This document shows positions 54,559-63,453 of a stretch of DNA of 64,000 nucleotides, one piece after another (positions within the stretch are counted from its first letter, which is position 1; every line of letters starts with the position of its first letter). The stretch lies in assembly GCF_001661075.1 (NCBI RefSeq), contig NZ_CP014870.1, forward strand, positions 5,089,703 through 5,153,702. Direction: 5' to 3'. The notes below the pieces were generated by a model that saw only the letters and a list, made by a program, of their open reading frames with translations, searched no databases and was not told where the DNA came from. The position numbers and the translations under genes were made by a program. Origin of the DNA: Pseudomonas silesiensis (lineage in GTDB: Bacteria; Pseudomonadota; Gammaproteobacteria; Pseudomonadales; Pseudomonadaceae).

Positions 54559-54921
54559 TCAGGGTTCCACCAACCGCAGTTTACGGTTGGCGGGCGAGTT
54601 GATGACGTACTTGACAATCAACCCCACCGGTACCGCCCAGGTCAGGCCGTTGGCCGGATCGGTGACCACGGCGACGGTTTCGGAGCTGGCCGAGATGTCC
54701 AGACGCCGGCGATCATGGCTGGACTTGAGCACACCATAGGCATGGCTGACCAACCTTTGCGCCAAATGCATTGGCACGTCGATACTTACCAGGTGCTTCA
54801 CCGCACGACAGAACAGCACCTGATCATCGATCCATCCGTCGCCCTCATGGCGGGCCAGAAATGCCTGGGCGATGGCCAGCAACTCCTCATTCAAGGCCTG
54901 GCTTTCATCGCCTTCCTTCAT
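54559..54921 (-). CDS. hypothetical protein coupled to the Ogr-like gene
   Basis: This 120-residue protein begins MKEGDESQALNEELLAIAQA and has a hydrophobic stretch TWAVPVGLIVKYVIN near the end. It starts with an ATGA overlap with the Ogr-like gene and so belongs to its transcript. I do not recognise a domain. By position in a phage-derived regulatory block it may be a phage remnant gene. Confidence 0.65.
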   Translation of the reverse strand: MKEGDESQALNEELLAIAQAFLARHEGDGWIDDQVLFCRAVKHLVSIDVPMHLAQRLVSHAYGVLKSSHDRRRLDISASSETVAVVTDPANGLTWAVPVGLIVKYVINSPANRKLRLVEP

Positions 54922-55202
54922 GCCAGTGACTCCTGTGGCGTTTCCGCCAGCGGGGTCGTCTCCGCGACAGGCCGGGCGGCGCGACGCAGGTCGGCCCCCG
55001 CGCAGGGCAAGTGCACGGCCGGATTGGGCATGCCACTGGGCGAAAGTTCATGGGTCATTTCGAACTCGGCCCGAACCGACCAGCCGCACGCCTCCGACGT
55101 ACATTGTAAATACGCCACCCGCAGGAAAATATGACGCCCCTCACTGGTACGAATACGCATCCGGCTCAAGCAGTGCGGACACACCATTTTATAGGTACTC
55201 AT
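54918..55202 (-). CDS. Ogr/Delta-like zinc-finger transcription activator
   Basis: This 94-residue protein has the zinc-finger pattern of P2 Ogr and P4 Delta: CPHCLSRMRIRTSEGRH then YLQCTSEACGWSVRAEF, with four cysteines in two CxxC/CxxxxC pairs, followed by HELSPSG. In P2-type phages Ogr turns on late tail and capsid genes. A further 40 residues after SPSG are not typical. The start MSTYKMVCPH is used. No phage structural genes are in the window, so it now stands as an orphan activator. Confidence 0.82.
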   Translation of the reverse strand: MSTYKMVCPHCLSRMRIRTSEGRHIFLRVAYLQCTSEACGWSVRAEFEMTHELSPSGMPNPAVHLPCAGADLRRAARPVAETTPLAETPQESLA

Positions 55203-55502
55203 GCTTGACTCCCGGCGGTGATCGGGTGGCAATCAACAGGAGCAGACGCAATACTGCTTGAAACATTGATCACCCCGCCCCGATCTTGCAAATAACGACG
55301 GCCAGACAAAAGGAAGTGCGATAAGCGGCTCCGTATCAGGCACGAGTCAAGCTCGTAGGAAATCACCCTGATACCATTAGGAAGTTTCGACATCGTATTG
55401 TTCTGATTCATAGTTGACAATTGAACACTCACAAGAAAAAAAGTACGCACTATGCGTAATCTAGACACTCAAAATGCATGTGTCAAAAGGAAGAGGCTAG
55501 AA
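55203..55502. other. divergent Ogr-like / CI-like control region
   Basis: About 300 bases lie between the divergent regulators. The region is less GC-rich than the surrounding DNA. TTGACA at about 55420 is a possible -35 element for the repressor-like gene. No operator repeats could be assigned with confidence. Confidence 0.4.
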
Positions 55503-55928
55503 TTGAGTAGCAAAAAATCACAAGATGTCCTGACTCGTCTGAAGCTGATAACCGGCACCAAAACCGATGCCTCATTATCTACCGCGCTGCAGGTCAGCCC
55601 TCAAACACTGAGTAGCTGGAAAGGACGCGACAGCACACCATACTCATTATGCGTAGATATCGCACAAACGCGCGGCATCTCGCTGGATTGGCTGTTACTG
55701 GGTGAAGGCCCCATCCTGCGACATACACTGGCCGCTTCCGCCGATGACACTCAAGAAAGCAAAACCCGGGAAAACACTATTCTCGCGCTCTGGCGATTGC
55801 TCGGCGAAGATGATCGCTGCGCCATACAACATGCACTGGAAGAAAAATGGCGACTGCGCGATATGGAGCTCAAACTGTCGGAAATGACCTCCATCCTCGC
55901 CGCACTACAGCATTCGAACGACGCATGA
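55503..55928 (+). CDS. phage CI-type repressor N-terminal domain protein
   Basis: This 141-residue protein has the helix-turn-helix of the CI repressor family: DVLTRLKLITGTKTDASLST, LQVSPQTLSSWKGRDSTPY and GISLDWLLLGEGP. It lacks the C-terminal peptidase of full-length RecA-cleaved repressors and ends in a helical tail. The start is uncertain: a TTG at 55503 with AGGAAGAGG before it is used here, while an ATG at 55452 would add 17 residues. Divergent to the Ogr-like activator, as in phage control regions. Confidence 0.8.
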   Translation: MSSKKSQDVLTRLKLITGTKTDASLSTALQVSPQTLSSWKGRDSTPYSLCVDIAQTRGISLDWLLLGEGPILRHTLAASADDTQESKTRENTILALWRLLGEDDRCAIQHALEEKWRLRDMELKLSEMTSILAALQHSNDA

Positions 55929-55953
55929 AGCCCCCCTGTAATCCGCCATTTCG

Positions 55954-56076
55954 CTACGTCAAGGCATCCCACAACAGCATGATGTCGTCACGCTGATAAC
56001 TGGCAAACCTGAACGCGCTCAGCAATTGAGCCACACCGATGACGAAGACCAGCGCGATCATTTCATCCCCCATCAT
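55954..56076 (-). CDS. 40-residue membrane protein coupled to the holin
   Basis: The ATG overlaps the holin stop (ATGA), giving MMGDEMIALVFVIGVAQLLS with one hydrophobic segment followed by a polar end (YQRDDIMLLWDALT). Tiny membrane proteins beside holins are common in phage lysis cassettes. Too short for certainty. Confidence 0.5.
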   Translation of the reverse strand: MMGDEMIALVFVIGVAQLLSAFRFASYQRDDIMLLWDALT

Positions 56077-56429
56077 CGCCGTCCTCGCAAGTGTCGAATG
56101 ATTTCGCCGATACCGGCCCCGTCAACCCACTGCATCAGCTTGACGCTGATCGGGATGACGATCAGTGCGCAGAAAAAGGCGGTCACGCCTTCGGTCAAGA
56201 ACGGGGCCAACTGCAATGCAACAGGGGTGAACAGATAGCCGACGCCCGCCGACAGCAACCAGGAGCCTAGACGTTGCCAGGACTTGAAATGGCTCCCGGT
56301 CGTTGTGACAAGCCATGCGCCCAGCGCCGCACCGAACAGCGCTTCGCCATCGATCGAGGGCAGCGTCGCGATGCCCAATCCCAGCATGAGCCCACTGAGG
56401 CTGTTGTAGATCGAGTCAGTGAGGTTCAT
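56073..56429 (-). CDS. putative phage holin
   Basis: This 118-residue protein has three or four hydrophobic segments (about 9-30, 33-45, 53-68, 77-98) and a basic C-terminus IIRHLRGRR, the profile of putative Pseudomonas phage/tailocin holins. Holins open the inner membrane for cell lysis. The start MNLTDSIYNSLSGLML overlaps the upstream LuxR-type gene by 14 bases, so regulator and holin are coupled. No endolysin follows. Confidence 0.75.
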   Translation of the reverse strand: MNLTDSIYNSLSGLMLGLGIATLPSIDGEALFGAALGAWLVTTTGSHFKSWQRLGSWLLSAGVGYLFTPVALQLAPFLTEGVTAFFCALIVIPISVKLMQWVDGAGIGEIIRHLRGRR

Positions 56430-56718
56430 GGGCGCCTCGCGAATTGATCTCTTCGATAACAATGACGCCTGTCTCGATGGCTTTGAGCAAAGCGGTCCTG
56501 CGTGAGCTGACGGAAAATTTGCGGCGGATATTGGAGAAGTGAAAATTGATCGTGGATACCGAGCAATGCTGAATCATGGCGATCTCCCAGGAAGTTTTCC
56601 CTTGGTAGCACCAGATCAGGGCTTGCTTCTCTTTTGCGGTCAGTCGGGCCGATGGGTCATTACCTGCGCCACCGGGTACTGCACAGTTAAAAGAGTCGAA
56701 CGGTTGATGTGTTGACAT
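56416..56718 (-). CDS. LuxR-type HTH protein without sensor domain
   Basis: This 100-residue protein consists almost entirely of a GerE/LuxR DNA-binding domain: LTAKEKQALIWCYQGKTSWE, IAMIQHCSVSTINFHFSNIR and RKFSVSSRRTALLKAIE. No autoinducer-binding or receiver domain is present. It overlaps the holin gene by 14 bases, so it may control lysis genes or simply be carried along. The upstream 138-base gap should hold its promoter. Confidence 0.82.
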   Translation of the reverse strand: MSTHQPFDSFNCAVPGGAGNDPSARLTAKEKQALIWCYQGKTSWEIAMIQHCSVSTINFHFSNIRRKFSVSSRRTALLKAIETGVIVIEEINSRGAHEPH

Positions 56719-56856
56719 GACAAGAACTCCCTCTATGTCAGAACACCCGTTACCGGGCGCTCACTGTTAGAGAGAGATGTTGAAGATTGGCCTGCACTCA
56801 AACAACTTGCCGGGGTTGTAGCGTCGCGCGCTACACAAACGGACCTGCGCAGGTCC

Positions 56857-57474
56857 TCAGCCAAGCACCACCAACCGGTTGGGCAACTCATTGCGCACAT
56901 GGGTCACCGGCACATGCACCTTGAGCAATTCGCCGCAGGCGTCGACGCAGGTGACAAACCCCTGCAAGGTCTGCCCCTGTTTCACCTGCTCAGTGAACGC
57001 CGTCACAATCGTGTCCCAGTTCGAGTTATCCAGGCGCTTCGAAATGCCCTCATCCACCAGAATCTCGACATAGCGCTCGGCCTCCGAGACAAAAATCAAC
57101 ATGCCGGTGCTGCCCAGTGTGTGGTGCAGGTTTTGCTCAAGGAACTGCCGACGGGCCAGGTTCGAGGCGCGCCAGTGACGCACCGAGCGCGGGATCAGGT
57201 GCGTAGTGACTTTGGGAATCCGAAACAACAGGCACAGCACGATGAAGGAGCCCCATTGCACCAGCAGCAGGCTGTGCAGGGTCAGCCATCCGGTCAGGTA
57301 GTGCACGACACCGGGCACCACCAGCGCCAGCAGACTGGCCCAGAGCAACGGGATGTAGGCGTAGTCGTCGGCGCGGGCCGCGAGCACTGTCACCAGTTCG
57401 GCGTCGGTGTCGCGCTCGACCCGGGCAATCGCCTCGGCGACTTTGCGTTGTTCGTGTTCGGTCAGTAATGCCAT
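56857..57474 (-). CDS. TPM domain membrane protein
   Basis: This 205-residue protein has a TPM-type start (MALLTEHEQRKVAEAIARVE with DTDAELVTVLAARADDYAYI). Two hydrophobic segments follow around residues 37-80, then a long cytoplasmic C-terminus. It is third in the lemA-tpm-tpm operon. TPM proteins of this kind are linked to envelope or photosystem maintenance in other organisms; the role here is unknown. Confidence 0.82.
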   Translation of the reverse strand: MALLTEHEQRKVAEAIARVERDTDAELVTVLAARADDYAYIPLLWASLLALVVPGVVHYLTGWLTLHSLLLVQWGSFIVLCLLFRIPKVTTHLIPRSVRHWRASNLARRQFLEQNLHHTLGSTGMLIFVSEAERYVEILVDEGISKRLDNSNWDTIVTAFTEQVKQGQTLQGFVTCVDACGELLKVHVPVTHVRNELPNRLVVLG

Positions 57475-57517
57475 GTTGAAAATGCCTGCTCGCTAATGTT
57501 TTTTACCGCCAGCGTCA

Positions 57518-58276
57518 TCACCAGCCGCCCGACGAACCGCCGCCGCCGAAACTGCCCCCACCGCCACTGAAGCCCCCGCCGCCGCCACCAAAACCGCCAC
57601 CGCCACCGCCAAACCCGCCTCCCGAGCTGCCTCGGCCACCACCGCCACCACTGGGCAGGATACCGAGCATCTGGCAGACGAAAATCGTCAGGATGAACAG
57701 CATCACCAGAAACACCAACAACCCCGGATGCCGCGAAACGAAGTCGCTGTCCTGATCGCCCCGGGGTTCAAAGACCGTGGACGGCTCATCCAGCGGGTTA
57801 CCCCCCAACACCACCAGCATCGCCGCGACCCCGTCGCTGATACCCTTGCTGAAGTTGCCGGCCTTGAACGCCGGGGTGGTCACCTGATTGATGATCACCG
57901 AACTCTGCGCATCGGTCAGGCGCTCCTCCAGACCATAACCGACCTCGATGCGCAATCTGCGCTCGGCCCGGGCGACGATCAGCAACGCGCCGTTGTTCTT
58001 GTCCTTCTGGCCGATTCCCCAGTGGCGCCCGAGCTGATAACCGAAGTCCGCGATGTCAGTGCCCTGCAGATCCGGCAACGTGACCACCACCAACTGCTCA
58101 CCGGTAGCCTTTTCATGGGCGTCGAGCTGCTGGATGAGCTGTTCGCGCACCGACGGCTCGATCATTGCGGCGTTGTCCACCACCCGCCCGGTCAGTTGCG
58201 GAAACTTCAATTCGGCCTGGGCCGTCAGGGCCAGCACCCAGAGCAACAGCACCAGGCCAACTTTCATCAAACGCAT
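57518..58276 (-). CDS. TPM domain protein with Gly/Ser-rich tail (YgcG type)
   Basis: This 252-residue protein has a signal peptide (MRLMKVGLVLLLWVLALTAQ, cleavage after AQA), then a TPM domain (LTGRVVDNAAMIEPSVREQL to about residue 165). A membrane segment near 180-200 follows, then a tail of about 40 residues made of GGGGSFGGGG-type repeats ending SSGGW. This is the classic YgcG arrangement. Operon with lemA upstream (43 bases) and a second TPM gene downstream. The start follows GAGG. Confidence 0.85.
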   Translation of the reverse strand: MRLMKVGLVLLLWVLALTAQAELKFPQLTGRVVDNAAMIEPSVREQLIQQLDAHEKATGEQLVVVTLPDLQGTDIADFGYQLGRHWGIGQKDKNNGALLIVARAERRLRIEVGYGLEERLTDAQSSVIINQVTTPAFKAGNFSKGISDGVAAMLVVLGGNPLDEPSTVFEPRGDQDSDFVSRHPGLLVFLVMLFILTIFVCQMLGILPSGGGGGRGSSGGGFGGGGGGFGGGGGGFSGGGGSFGGGGSSGGW

Positions 58277-58319
58277 TGGCAACCTCATCCATGGTGACGC
58301 ACCCAACCTGAACCGGCGC

Positions 58320-58931
58320 TTACTGGAATTTCACTTCCGGCGCTTTTTGCGCATCGGCGCTGGTGGCCTCGAAGGTCTCGCGCACAGGTAGGTCGCTATA
58401 CATCACCGTGTGCCACAGGCGACCAGGGAAGGTGCGAATTTCGGTGTTGTACTTTTGCACCGCCAGAATGAAATCCCGTCGGGCCACGGCGATGCGGTTC
58501 TCGGTGCCTTCAAGCTGCGATTGCAACGCGAGGAAGTTCTGGTTGGCCTTGAGATCCGGATAGCGCTCGACGACCACCATCAAACGACTCAATGCGCCGG
58601 TCAGCTGATCCTGGGCCTGCTGGAACTGTTTAAGTTTCTCCGGGTTGTCCAGGGTGTTGGCATCGACCTGAATCGAAGTCGCCTTGGCCCGGGCTTCGAC
58701 CACCGCGGTCAAGGTCTCCTGTTCATGCTGCGCATAGCCCTTGACCGTTTCCACCAGGTTGGGGATCAGGTCGGCGCGGCGCTGGTACTGGTTCTGCACC
58801 TGGCCCCAGGCGGCTTTGGCCTGTTCGTCGAGGGTCGGAATATTGTTGATGCCGCAGCCGGCCAGCAAGGCGCTCAGCAACATCAAGGCTGCCAGCTGCA
58901 GGCGGGTCCGATAGTGGTGTCGTACGTTCAT
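58320..58931 (-). CDS. LemA family lipoprotein
   Basis: This 203-residue protein has a lipoprotein signal (LLSALLAGC) and then the helical LemA domain: NNIPTLDEQAKAAWGQVQNQ, YQRRADLIPNLVETVKGYA and ERYPDLKANQNFLALQSQL. First gene of the lemA-tpm-tpm operon. The start MNVRHHYRTRLQ is chosen; the frame extends upstream without a good start. Role unknown. Confidence 0.88.
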   Translation of the reverse strand: MNVRHHYRTRLQLAALMLLSALLAGCGINNIPTLDEQAKAAWGQVQNQYQRRADLIPNLVETVKGYAQHEQETLTAVVEARAKATSIQVDANTLDNPEKLKQFQQAQDQLTGALSRLMVVVERYPDLKANQNFLALQSQLEGTENRIAVARRDFILAVQKYNTEIRTFPGRLWHTVMYSDLPVRETFEATSADAQKAPEVKFQ

Positions 58932-59168
58932 CTGGTTGACGCTCCCTTGCACATTCCGTTGAAAAAACAACCTGCGAACTTTGAAGACGGCTCTTGGGGC
59001 ATAATCTGCGCCGCCACTGGATTGCATCGAGCCAATGGGCTAAAAGATGCCCCAGCGCTAAAACACTATAGAACTGTGCTGCATTTACCTGAACAACAAT
59101 AGTCGCTCCCTAAATTTTGGCTGACCGGCGCGTATTCACTGCCGTTTAGGCTTTAGAGAAAACCATTC

Positions 59169-61460
59169 ATGAAGAAGCTGTGTTTGCTGGGCCTGTTCGT
59201 CAGCCTGGCCAGTCATACCGTATTGGCCGCCACGACGCCCGCACCTCTGGAGAACAAGGACGCCTTCGTCAGCAACCTGATGAAGCAAATGACCCTCGAT
59301 GAAAAAATCGGCCAGCTGCGCCTGATCAGCATAGGCCCGGAAATGCCCCGGGAGCTGATCCGCCAGGAAATCGCCGCCGGCAACATCGGCGGCACGTTCA
59401 ACTCGATCACCCGCCCGGAAAACCGTCCGATGCAGGACGCGGCCATGCGCAGCCGGCTGAAGATCCCGATGTTCTTCGCCTACGATGTGATCCACGGCCA
59501 CCGCACCATTTTCCCGATTCCGATAGCCTTGGCGTCGAGCTGGGACATGGACGCCATCGGCCTGTCCGGGCGCATCGCCGCCAAAGAAGCCGCGGCGGAC
59601 AGCCTCGACATCACCTTCGCGCCGATGGTCGACATCTCCCGCGACCCACGCTGGGGCCGCACCTCCGAAGGCTTCGGCGAAGACACTTACCTGGTGTCGC
59701 GCATCGCCGGCGTCATGGTCAAAGCCTTCCAGGGCGCGGGCGCAAACGCGGCCGACAGCATCATGGCCAGCGTCAAGCACTTTGCCTTGTACGGCGCGGT
59801 CGAGGGCGGTCGCGACTACAACATCGTCGACATGAGCCCGGTCAAGATGTACCAGGACTACCTGCCGCCGTACCGCGCCGCGATCGACGCCGGAGCCGGT
59901 GGGGTGATGGTTGCGCTGAACTCGATCAACGGCGTGCCGGCCACCGCCGACACCTGGCTGATGAATGACCTGTTGCGCCAGCAATGGGGCTTCAAGGGCC
60001 TGGCCGTCAGCGACCACGGGGCGATTTTCGAACTGATCAAGCACGGCGTAGCCCGTGACGGTCGAGAAGCCGCGAAGCTCGCCATCAAGGCCGGCATCCA
60101 CATGAGCATGAACGACACGCTCTATGGCAAGGAACTGCCAGTGTTGCTGAAGGCCGGCGAGATCCAGCAGAGCGACATCGACAATGCCGTGCGTGCCGTG
60201 CTGGGGGCCAAATACGACATGGGCCTGTTCAAGGACCCGTACCTGCGCATCGGCAAGGCCGAGGATGACCCGGTCGACACCTACGCCGACAGCCGCCTGC
60301 ACCGCGCAGAGGCCCGCGACGTTGCGCGCCGCAGTATGATATTGCTGAAGAACCGGGGCGAAACCCTGCCCCTGAAGAAAACCGCGAAAATCGCCCTGGT
60401 CGGCCCGCTGGCCAAGGCGCCGATCGACATGATGGGCAGCTGGGCGGCCGCGGGCCGGCCGGCTCAATCGGTGACCCTGTTCGACGGCATGACCCATGCG
60501 TTGGGCGCACAGTCGACGCTGATCTATGCCCGTGGCGCCAACATCACCAGCGACAAGAAAGTTCTCGACTACCTGAACTTCCTGAATTTCGATGCCCCGG
60601 AAGTGGTAGACGATCCACGCTCGGCGCAAGTGCTGATCGACGAGGCCGTGAAGGCCGCCAAGGATGCCGATGTCGTCGTCGCGGCAGTGGGCGAATCCCG
60701 TGGCATGTCCCATGAATCGTCGAGCCGTACCGACCTGAATATTCCGGTCAACCAGCGCGAGCTGATCAAGGCATTGAAAGCCACGGGCAAACCGCTGGTA
60801 CTGGTGTTGATGAACGGCCGGCCGCTGTCGATTCTCGAAGAAAAGGAACAAGCTGACGCGATCCTGGAAACCTGGTTCAGCGGCACCGAAGGCGGCAATG
60901 CCATCGCCGACGTGCTGTTCGGCGACTACAACCCGTCGGGCAAATTGCCGATCACCGTCCCGCGCTCGGTGGGTCAGATTCCGACCTACTACAACCACCT
61001 GAGCATCGGCCGGCCGTTCACGCCGGGCAAACCGGGCAACTACACCTCGCAGTATTTCGATGACACCACAGGCCCCCTGTTCCCGTTCGGTTTTGGCTTG
61101 AGCTACACCGACTTCAGCCTGACTGACATGGCCTTGTCCTCGACCACGCTGAACAAGACGGGCAAGCTCGACGCCAGCGTCATGGTGAAAAACACCGGCA
61201 AGCGCGACGGCGAAACCGTGGTGCAGTTGTACATCCAGGACGTGACCGGCTCGATGATCCGACCGGTCAAGGAATTGAAGAATTTCCAGAAAATCATGCT
61301 CAAGGCCGGTGAACAGAAAGTCGTGCGTTTCACCATCACCGAGGATGACCTGAAGTTCTTCAACGCCCGGCTCAAGTACGCAGCGGAACCGGGCAAGTTC
61401 AATGTGCAGATCGGCCTGGATTCCCAGGATGTGACGCAGCAGAGTTTTGAATTGCTGTAA
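59169..61460 (+). CDS. bglX: periplasmic beta-glucosidase
   Basis: This 763-residue family 3 glycoside hydrolase has a signal peptide (MKKLCLLGLFVSLASHTVLA) and the N-terminal TIM-barrel with the KHF motif in SVKHFALYG. The nucleophile Asp is in LAVSDHGAIFE (about residue 281). The C-terminal sandwich domain (from about 385) and fibronectin-like end (FPFGFGLSYTDFSL) complete it. Length and order match E. coli BglX, which releases glucose from beta-glucosides in the periplasm. A REP doublet follows. Confidence 0.93.
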   Translation: MKKLCLLGLFVSLASHTVLAATTPAPLENKDAFVSNLMKQMTLDEKIGQLRLISIGPEMPRELIRQEIAAGNIGGTFNSITRPENRPMQDAAMRSRLKIPMFFAYDVIHGHRTIFPIPIALASSWDMDAIGLSGRIAAKEAAADSLDITFAPMVDISRDPRWGRTSEGFGEDTYLVSRIAGVMVKAFQGAGANAADSIMASVKHFALYGAVEGGRDYNIVDMSPVKMYQDYLPPYRAAIDAGAGGVMVALNSINGVPATADTWLMNDLLRQQWGFKGLAVSDHGAIFELIKHGVARDGREAAKLAIKAGIHMSMNDTLYGKELPVLLKAGEIQQSDIDNAVRAVLGAKYDMGLFKDPYLRIGKAEDDPVDTYADSRLHRAEARDVARRSMILLKNRGETLPLKKTAKIALVGPLAKAPIDMMGSWAAAGRPAQSVTLFDGMTHALGAQSTLIYARGANITSDKKVLDYLNFLNFDAPEVVDDPRSAQVLIDEAVKAAKDADVVVAAVGESRGMSHESSSRTDLNIPVNQRELIKALKATGKPLVLVLMNGRPLSILEEKEQADAILETWFSGTEGGNAIADVLFGDYNPSGKLPITVPRSVGQIPTYYNHLSIGRPFTPGKPGNYTSQYFDDTTGPLFPFGFGLSYTDFSLTDMALSSTTLNKTGKLDASVMVKNTGKRDGETVVQLYIQDVTGSMIRPVKELKNFQKIMLKAGEQKVVRFTITEDDLKFFNARLKYAAEPGKFNVQIGLDSQDVTQQSFELL

Positions 61461-61481
61461 CCGTCCAAACACTGCAAAAAC

Positions 61482-61573
61482 CTGTGGGAGCGAGCTTGCT
61501 CGCGATGAGGCCGTAACATCCAACATCTATGTTGACTGTTACACCGCCATCGCGAGCAAGCTCGCTCCCACAG
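61482..61573. repeat. REP doublet
   Basis: Arms at 61482-61508 and 61547-61573 carry the CTGTGGGAGCGAGCTTGCTC core. The inner part CCAACATCTATGTTGACTGT matches the inner parts of the doublets at 15780 and 18295. It lies between convergent bglX and the phospholipase D-like gene. Confidence 0.9.
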
Positions 61574-61600
61574 TGATTCTGGGGTGTTGCGGAAATTGGG

Positions 61601-62758
61601 TCAGCCCCGCCGATCCAGCACGTTCACCACCAACCGATCCACCCACCCCCACACCCTCTGCTTCACCCGGCGCCACAATGGCCGGCGTTGCCACGCCTCG
61701 AGGCTGACCTCCTGGCTCAGGGCAAAGTCCTGCTCGAAACTCGCCGCCACCGCACGTGTCAGCCCTGCATCCAGTGCTTCAAGGTTGGCTTCCAGGTTGA
61801 AACGCAGATTCCAGTGATCGAAATTGCACGAGCCGATACTCACCCAATCATCGACCAGCACCATTTTCAGGTGCAGGAAACACGGCTGGTATTCGAAGAT
61901 TTTCACCCCGGACTTGAGCAATCGCGGGTAGTAGCGATGCCCGGCGTAGCGCACCGATGGGTGATCGGTACGCGGCCCGGTCAGCAGCAGGCGCACATCG
62001 ACGCCGCGGGCGGCCGCCCGGCGCAGTGAGCGACGGACTTTCCAGGTCGGCAAGAAATAAGGGGTGGCCAGCCAGATCCGCCGCTGGCCACTGTTCAGTG
62101 CGCGAACCAGCGATTGCAGGATGTCCCGGTGCTGACGGGCGTCGGCATAAGCGACCCGGCCCATGCCCTCGCCCATGGCCGGCACGCGCGGCAAACGCGG
62201 CAAGCCGAAGTTCGACGCCGGTTTCCAGGCACGGCGATGACGGTTGGCAATCCACTGACGATCGAACAGCAACTGCCAGTCGATGACCAGCGGGCCGCTG
62301 ATTGCCACCATCACTTCATGCCATTCGCTGGTGTCTTCTCCCGGCGTCCAGAATTCATCGGTGACACCAGTGCCGCCGACGACCGCCAGACACTGGTCGA
62401 CCAGCAACAGCTTGCGGTGATCGCGGTAGAAATTGCCGACCCAGCGTCGCCAGCTCAGACGATTGTAGAAACGCAGCTCGACACCCGCCGTCGTCAGCCG
62501 CTGTCGCATGGTCAGCGTGAACGCCAGACTGCCGTAATCATCGAACAGGCAACGTACCCGCACCCCACGCTCGGCGGCCTGGACCAGCGCCTGGACCATG
62601 GCCTCGGCACAGGCGCCCGCCTCCACCAGGTACAGCTCCAGTTCTACCTGTTCTTCGGCGCGGGCAATCGCCACCAGCATCCGGGGGAAAAACTGAGGGC
62701 CGTCGATCAGCAGTTCAAACGCATTGCCTTCACGCCAGGGGAAAATTGCGCCGGCCAT
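61601..62758 (-). CDS. clsB: phospholipase D-like cardiolipin synthase, ClsB type
   Basis: This 385-residue enzyme has two HKD motifs, HRKLLLVDQ (about residue 114) and HLKMVLVDD (about residue 300), each with the downstream Gly-Gly or Gly-Ser of the phospholipase D superfamily. Length and the start FPWREGNAFELLIDG resemble ClsB, which makes cardiolipin from other phospholipids. It follows the YceI gene by one base, so they are probably one operon. ClsC and other PLD-family members are possible alternatives. Confidence 0.85.
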   Translation of the reverse strand: MAGAIFPWREGNAFELLIDGPQFFPRMLVAIARAEEQVELELYLVEAGACAEAMVQALVQAAERGVRVRCLFDDYGSLAFTLTMRQRLTTAGVELRFYNRLSWRRWVGNFYRDHRKLLLVDQCLAVVGGTGVTDEFWTPGEDTSEWHEVMVAISGPLVIDWQLLFDRQWIANRHRRAWKPASNFGLPRLPRVPAMGEGMGRVAYADARQHRDILQSLVRALNSGQRRIWLATPYFLPTWKVRRSLRRAAARGVDVRLLLTGPRTDHPSVRYAGHRYYPRLLKSGVKIFEYQPCFLHLKMVLVDDWVSIGSCNFDHWNLRFNLEANLEALDAGLTRAVAASFEQDFALSQEVSLEAWQRRPLWRRVKQRVWGWVDRLVVNVLDRRG

Positions 62759-62759
62759 G

Positions 62760-63350
62760 TCAGCGCGCCGTGAAAATCAGTACCGCACCCACCGGCACCG
62801 ACAGACTGATGGCCGACAACCCGGCGACCTTGCGCAAGCTTTCCAGGCCAGGTGCCAGGTCGAAATCTTCGGCGTTGATCACCAGCGGTTCGAGGGTCAC
62901 GACCTGAAAGCGTCGATCATCGAGGCGGGTCGCCAGCAGTTCGGCGCTGTATTGGTGTTGCTTGCCGTGCAGATTGACCGTCAACGGCAAACGCAATTCC
63001 AGTTGCGCACCGGGCGCGAGATCGTTGATCGGGCGCAGATCGATTTGCGTGGTGATCAGCGCTTCGGGGAATGTCTGGATCTGGAACAGCTCCTTGCGCA
63101 TGCGTTCGTCGCGCAAGGGGATGCCGCTGTTCACCGACTCCAGTTCGACTTCCACCTCGGCCAGGCCCGTGGGGCTGACCTTGCCGTGCAGTACCAGAAA
63201 GCGTTGCACTTCGGAGATGTTGGCGTTTTTGGTGCTGATGAACGACAGCCGCGAGGATTCGCCGTCCAGGTACCAATTGGCCCGGGCCGATAACGAGGCG
63301 CCAGCCAGGAGCAGGATAGCGAGGGTTTTGAACAGGGAGCGGTTGAGCAT
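62760..63350 (-). CDS. YceI-family periplasmic protein
   Basis: This 196-residue protein has a signal peptide (MLNRSLFKTLAILLLAGASL, cleavage after ARA) and YceI lipocalin-like features: WYLDGESSRLSFISTKNANIS and later PLTVNLHGKQHQYSAE. Members bind isoprenoid-type lipids such as polyisoprenoid quinones. The start is set by the signal peptide; the open frame runs 45 codons further upstream. Pairs with clsB. Confidence 0.87.
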   Translation of the reverse strand: MLNRSLFKTLAILLLAGASLSARANWYLDGESSRLSFISTKNANISEVQRFLVLHGKVSPTGLAEVEVELESVNSGIPLRDERMRKELFQIQTFPEALITTQIDLRPINDLAPGAQLELRLPLTVNLHGKQHQYSAELLATRLDDRRFQVVTLEPLVINAEDFDLAPGLESLRKVAGLSAISLSVPVGAVLIFTAR

Positions 63351-63453
63351 AAAGACTCGTGGGGGCAAATAAACCTGAGCGAACCTTAACCGCCCGTGAG
63401 CCAGATGCAAACTGTCCGTTACTGACACTCGCCACAAAAGATCGTCATCGTAT

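Noticed and set aside
59136..61526. 796-codon minus-strand open frame opposite bglX
   Set aside because: High GC in the third codon position of bglX leaves the opposite strand open; the translation is His/Val/Gln-rich and has no domain, while bglX shows all GH3 motifs.
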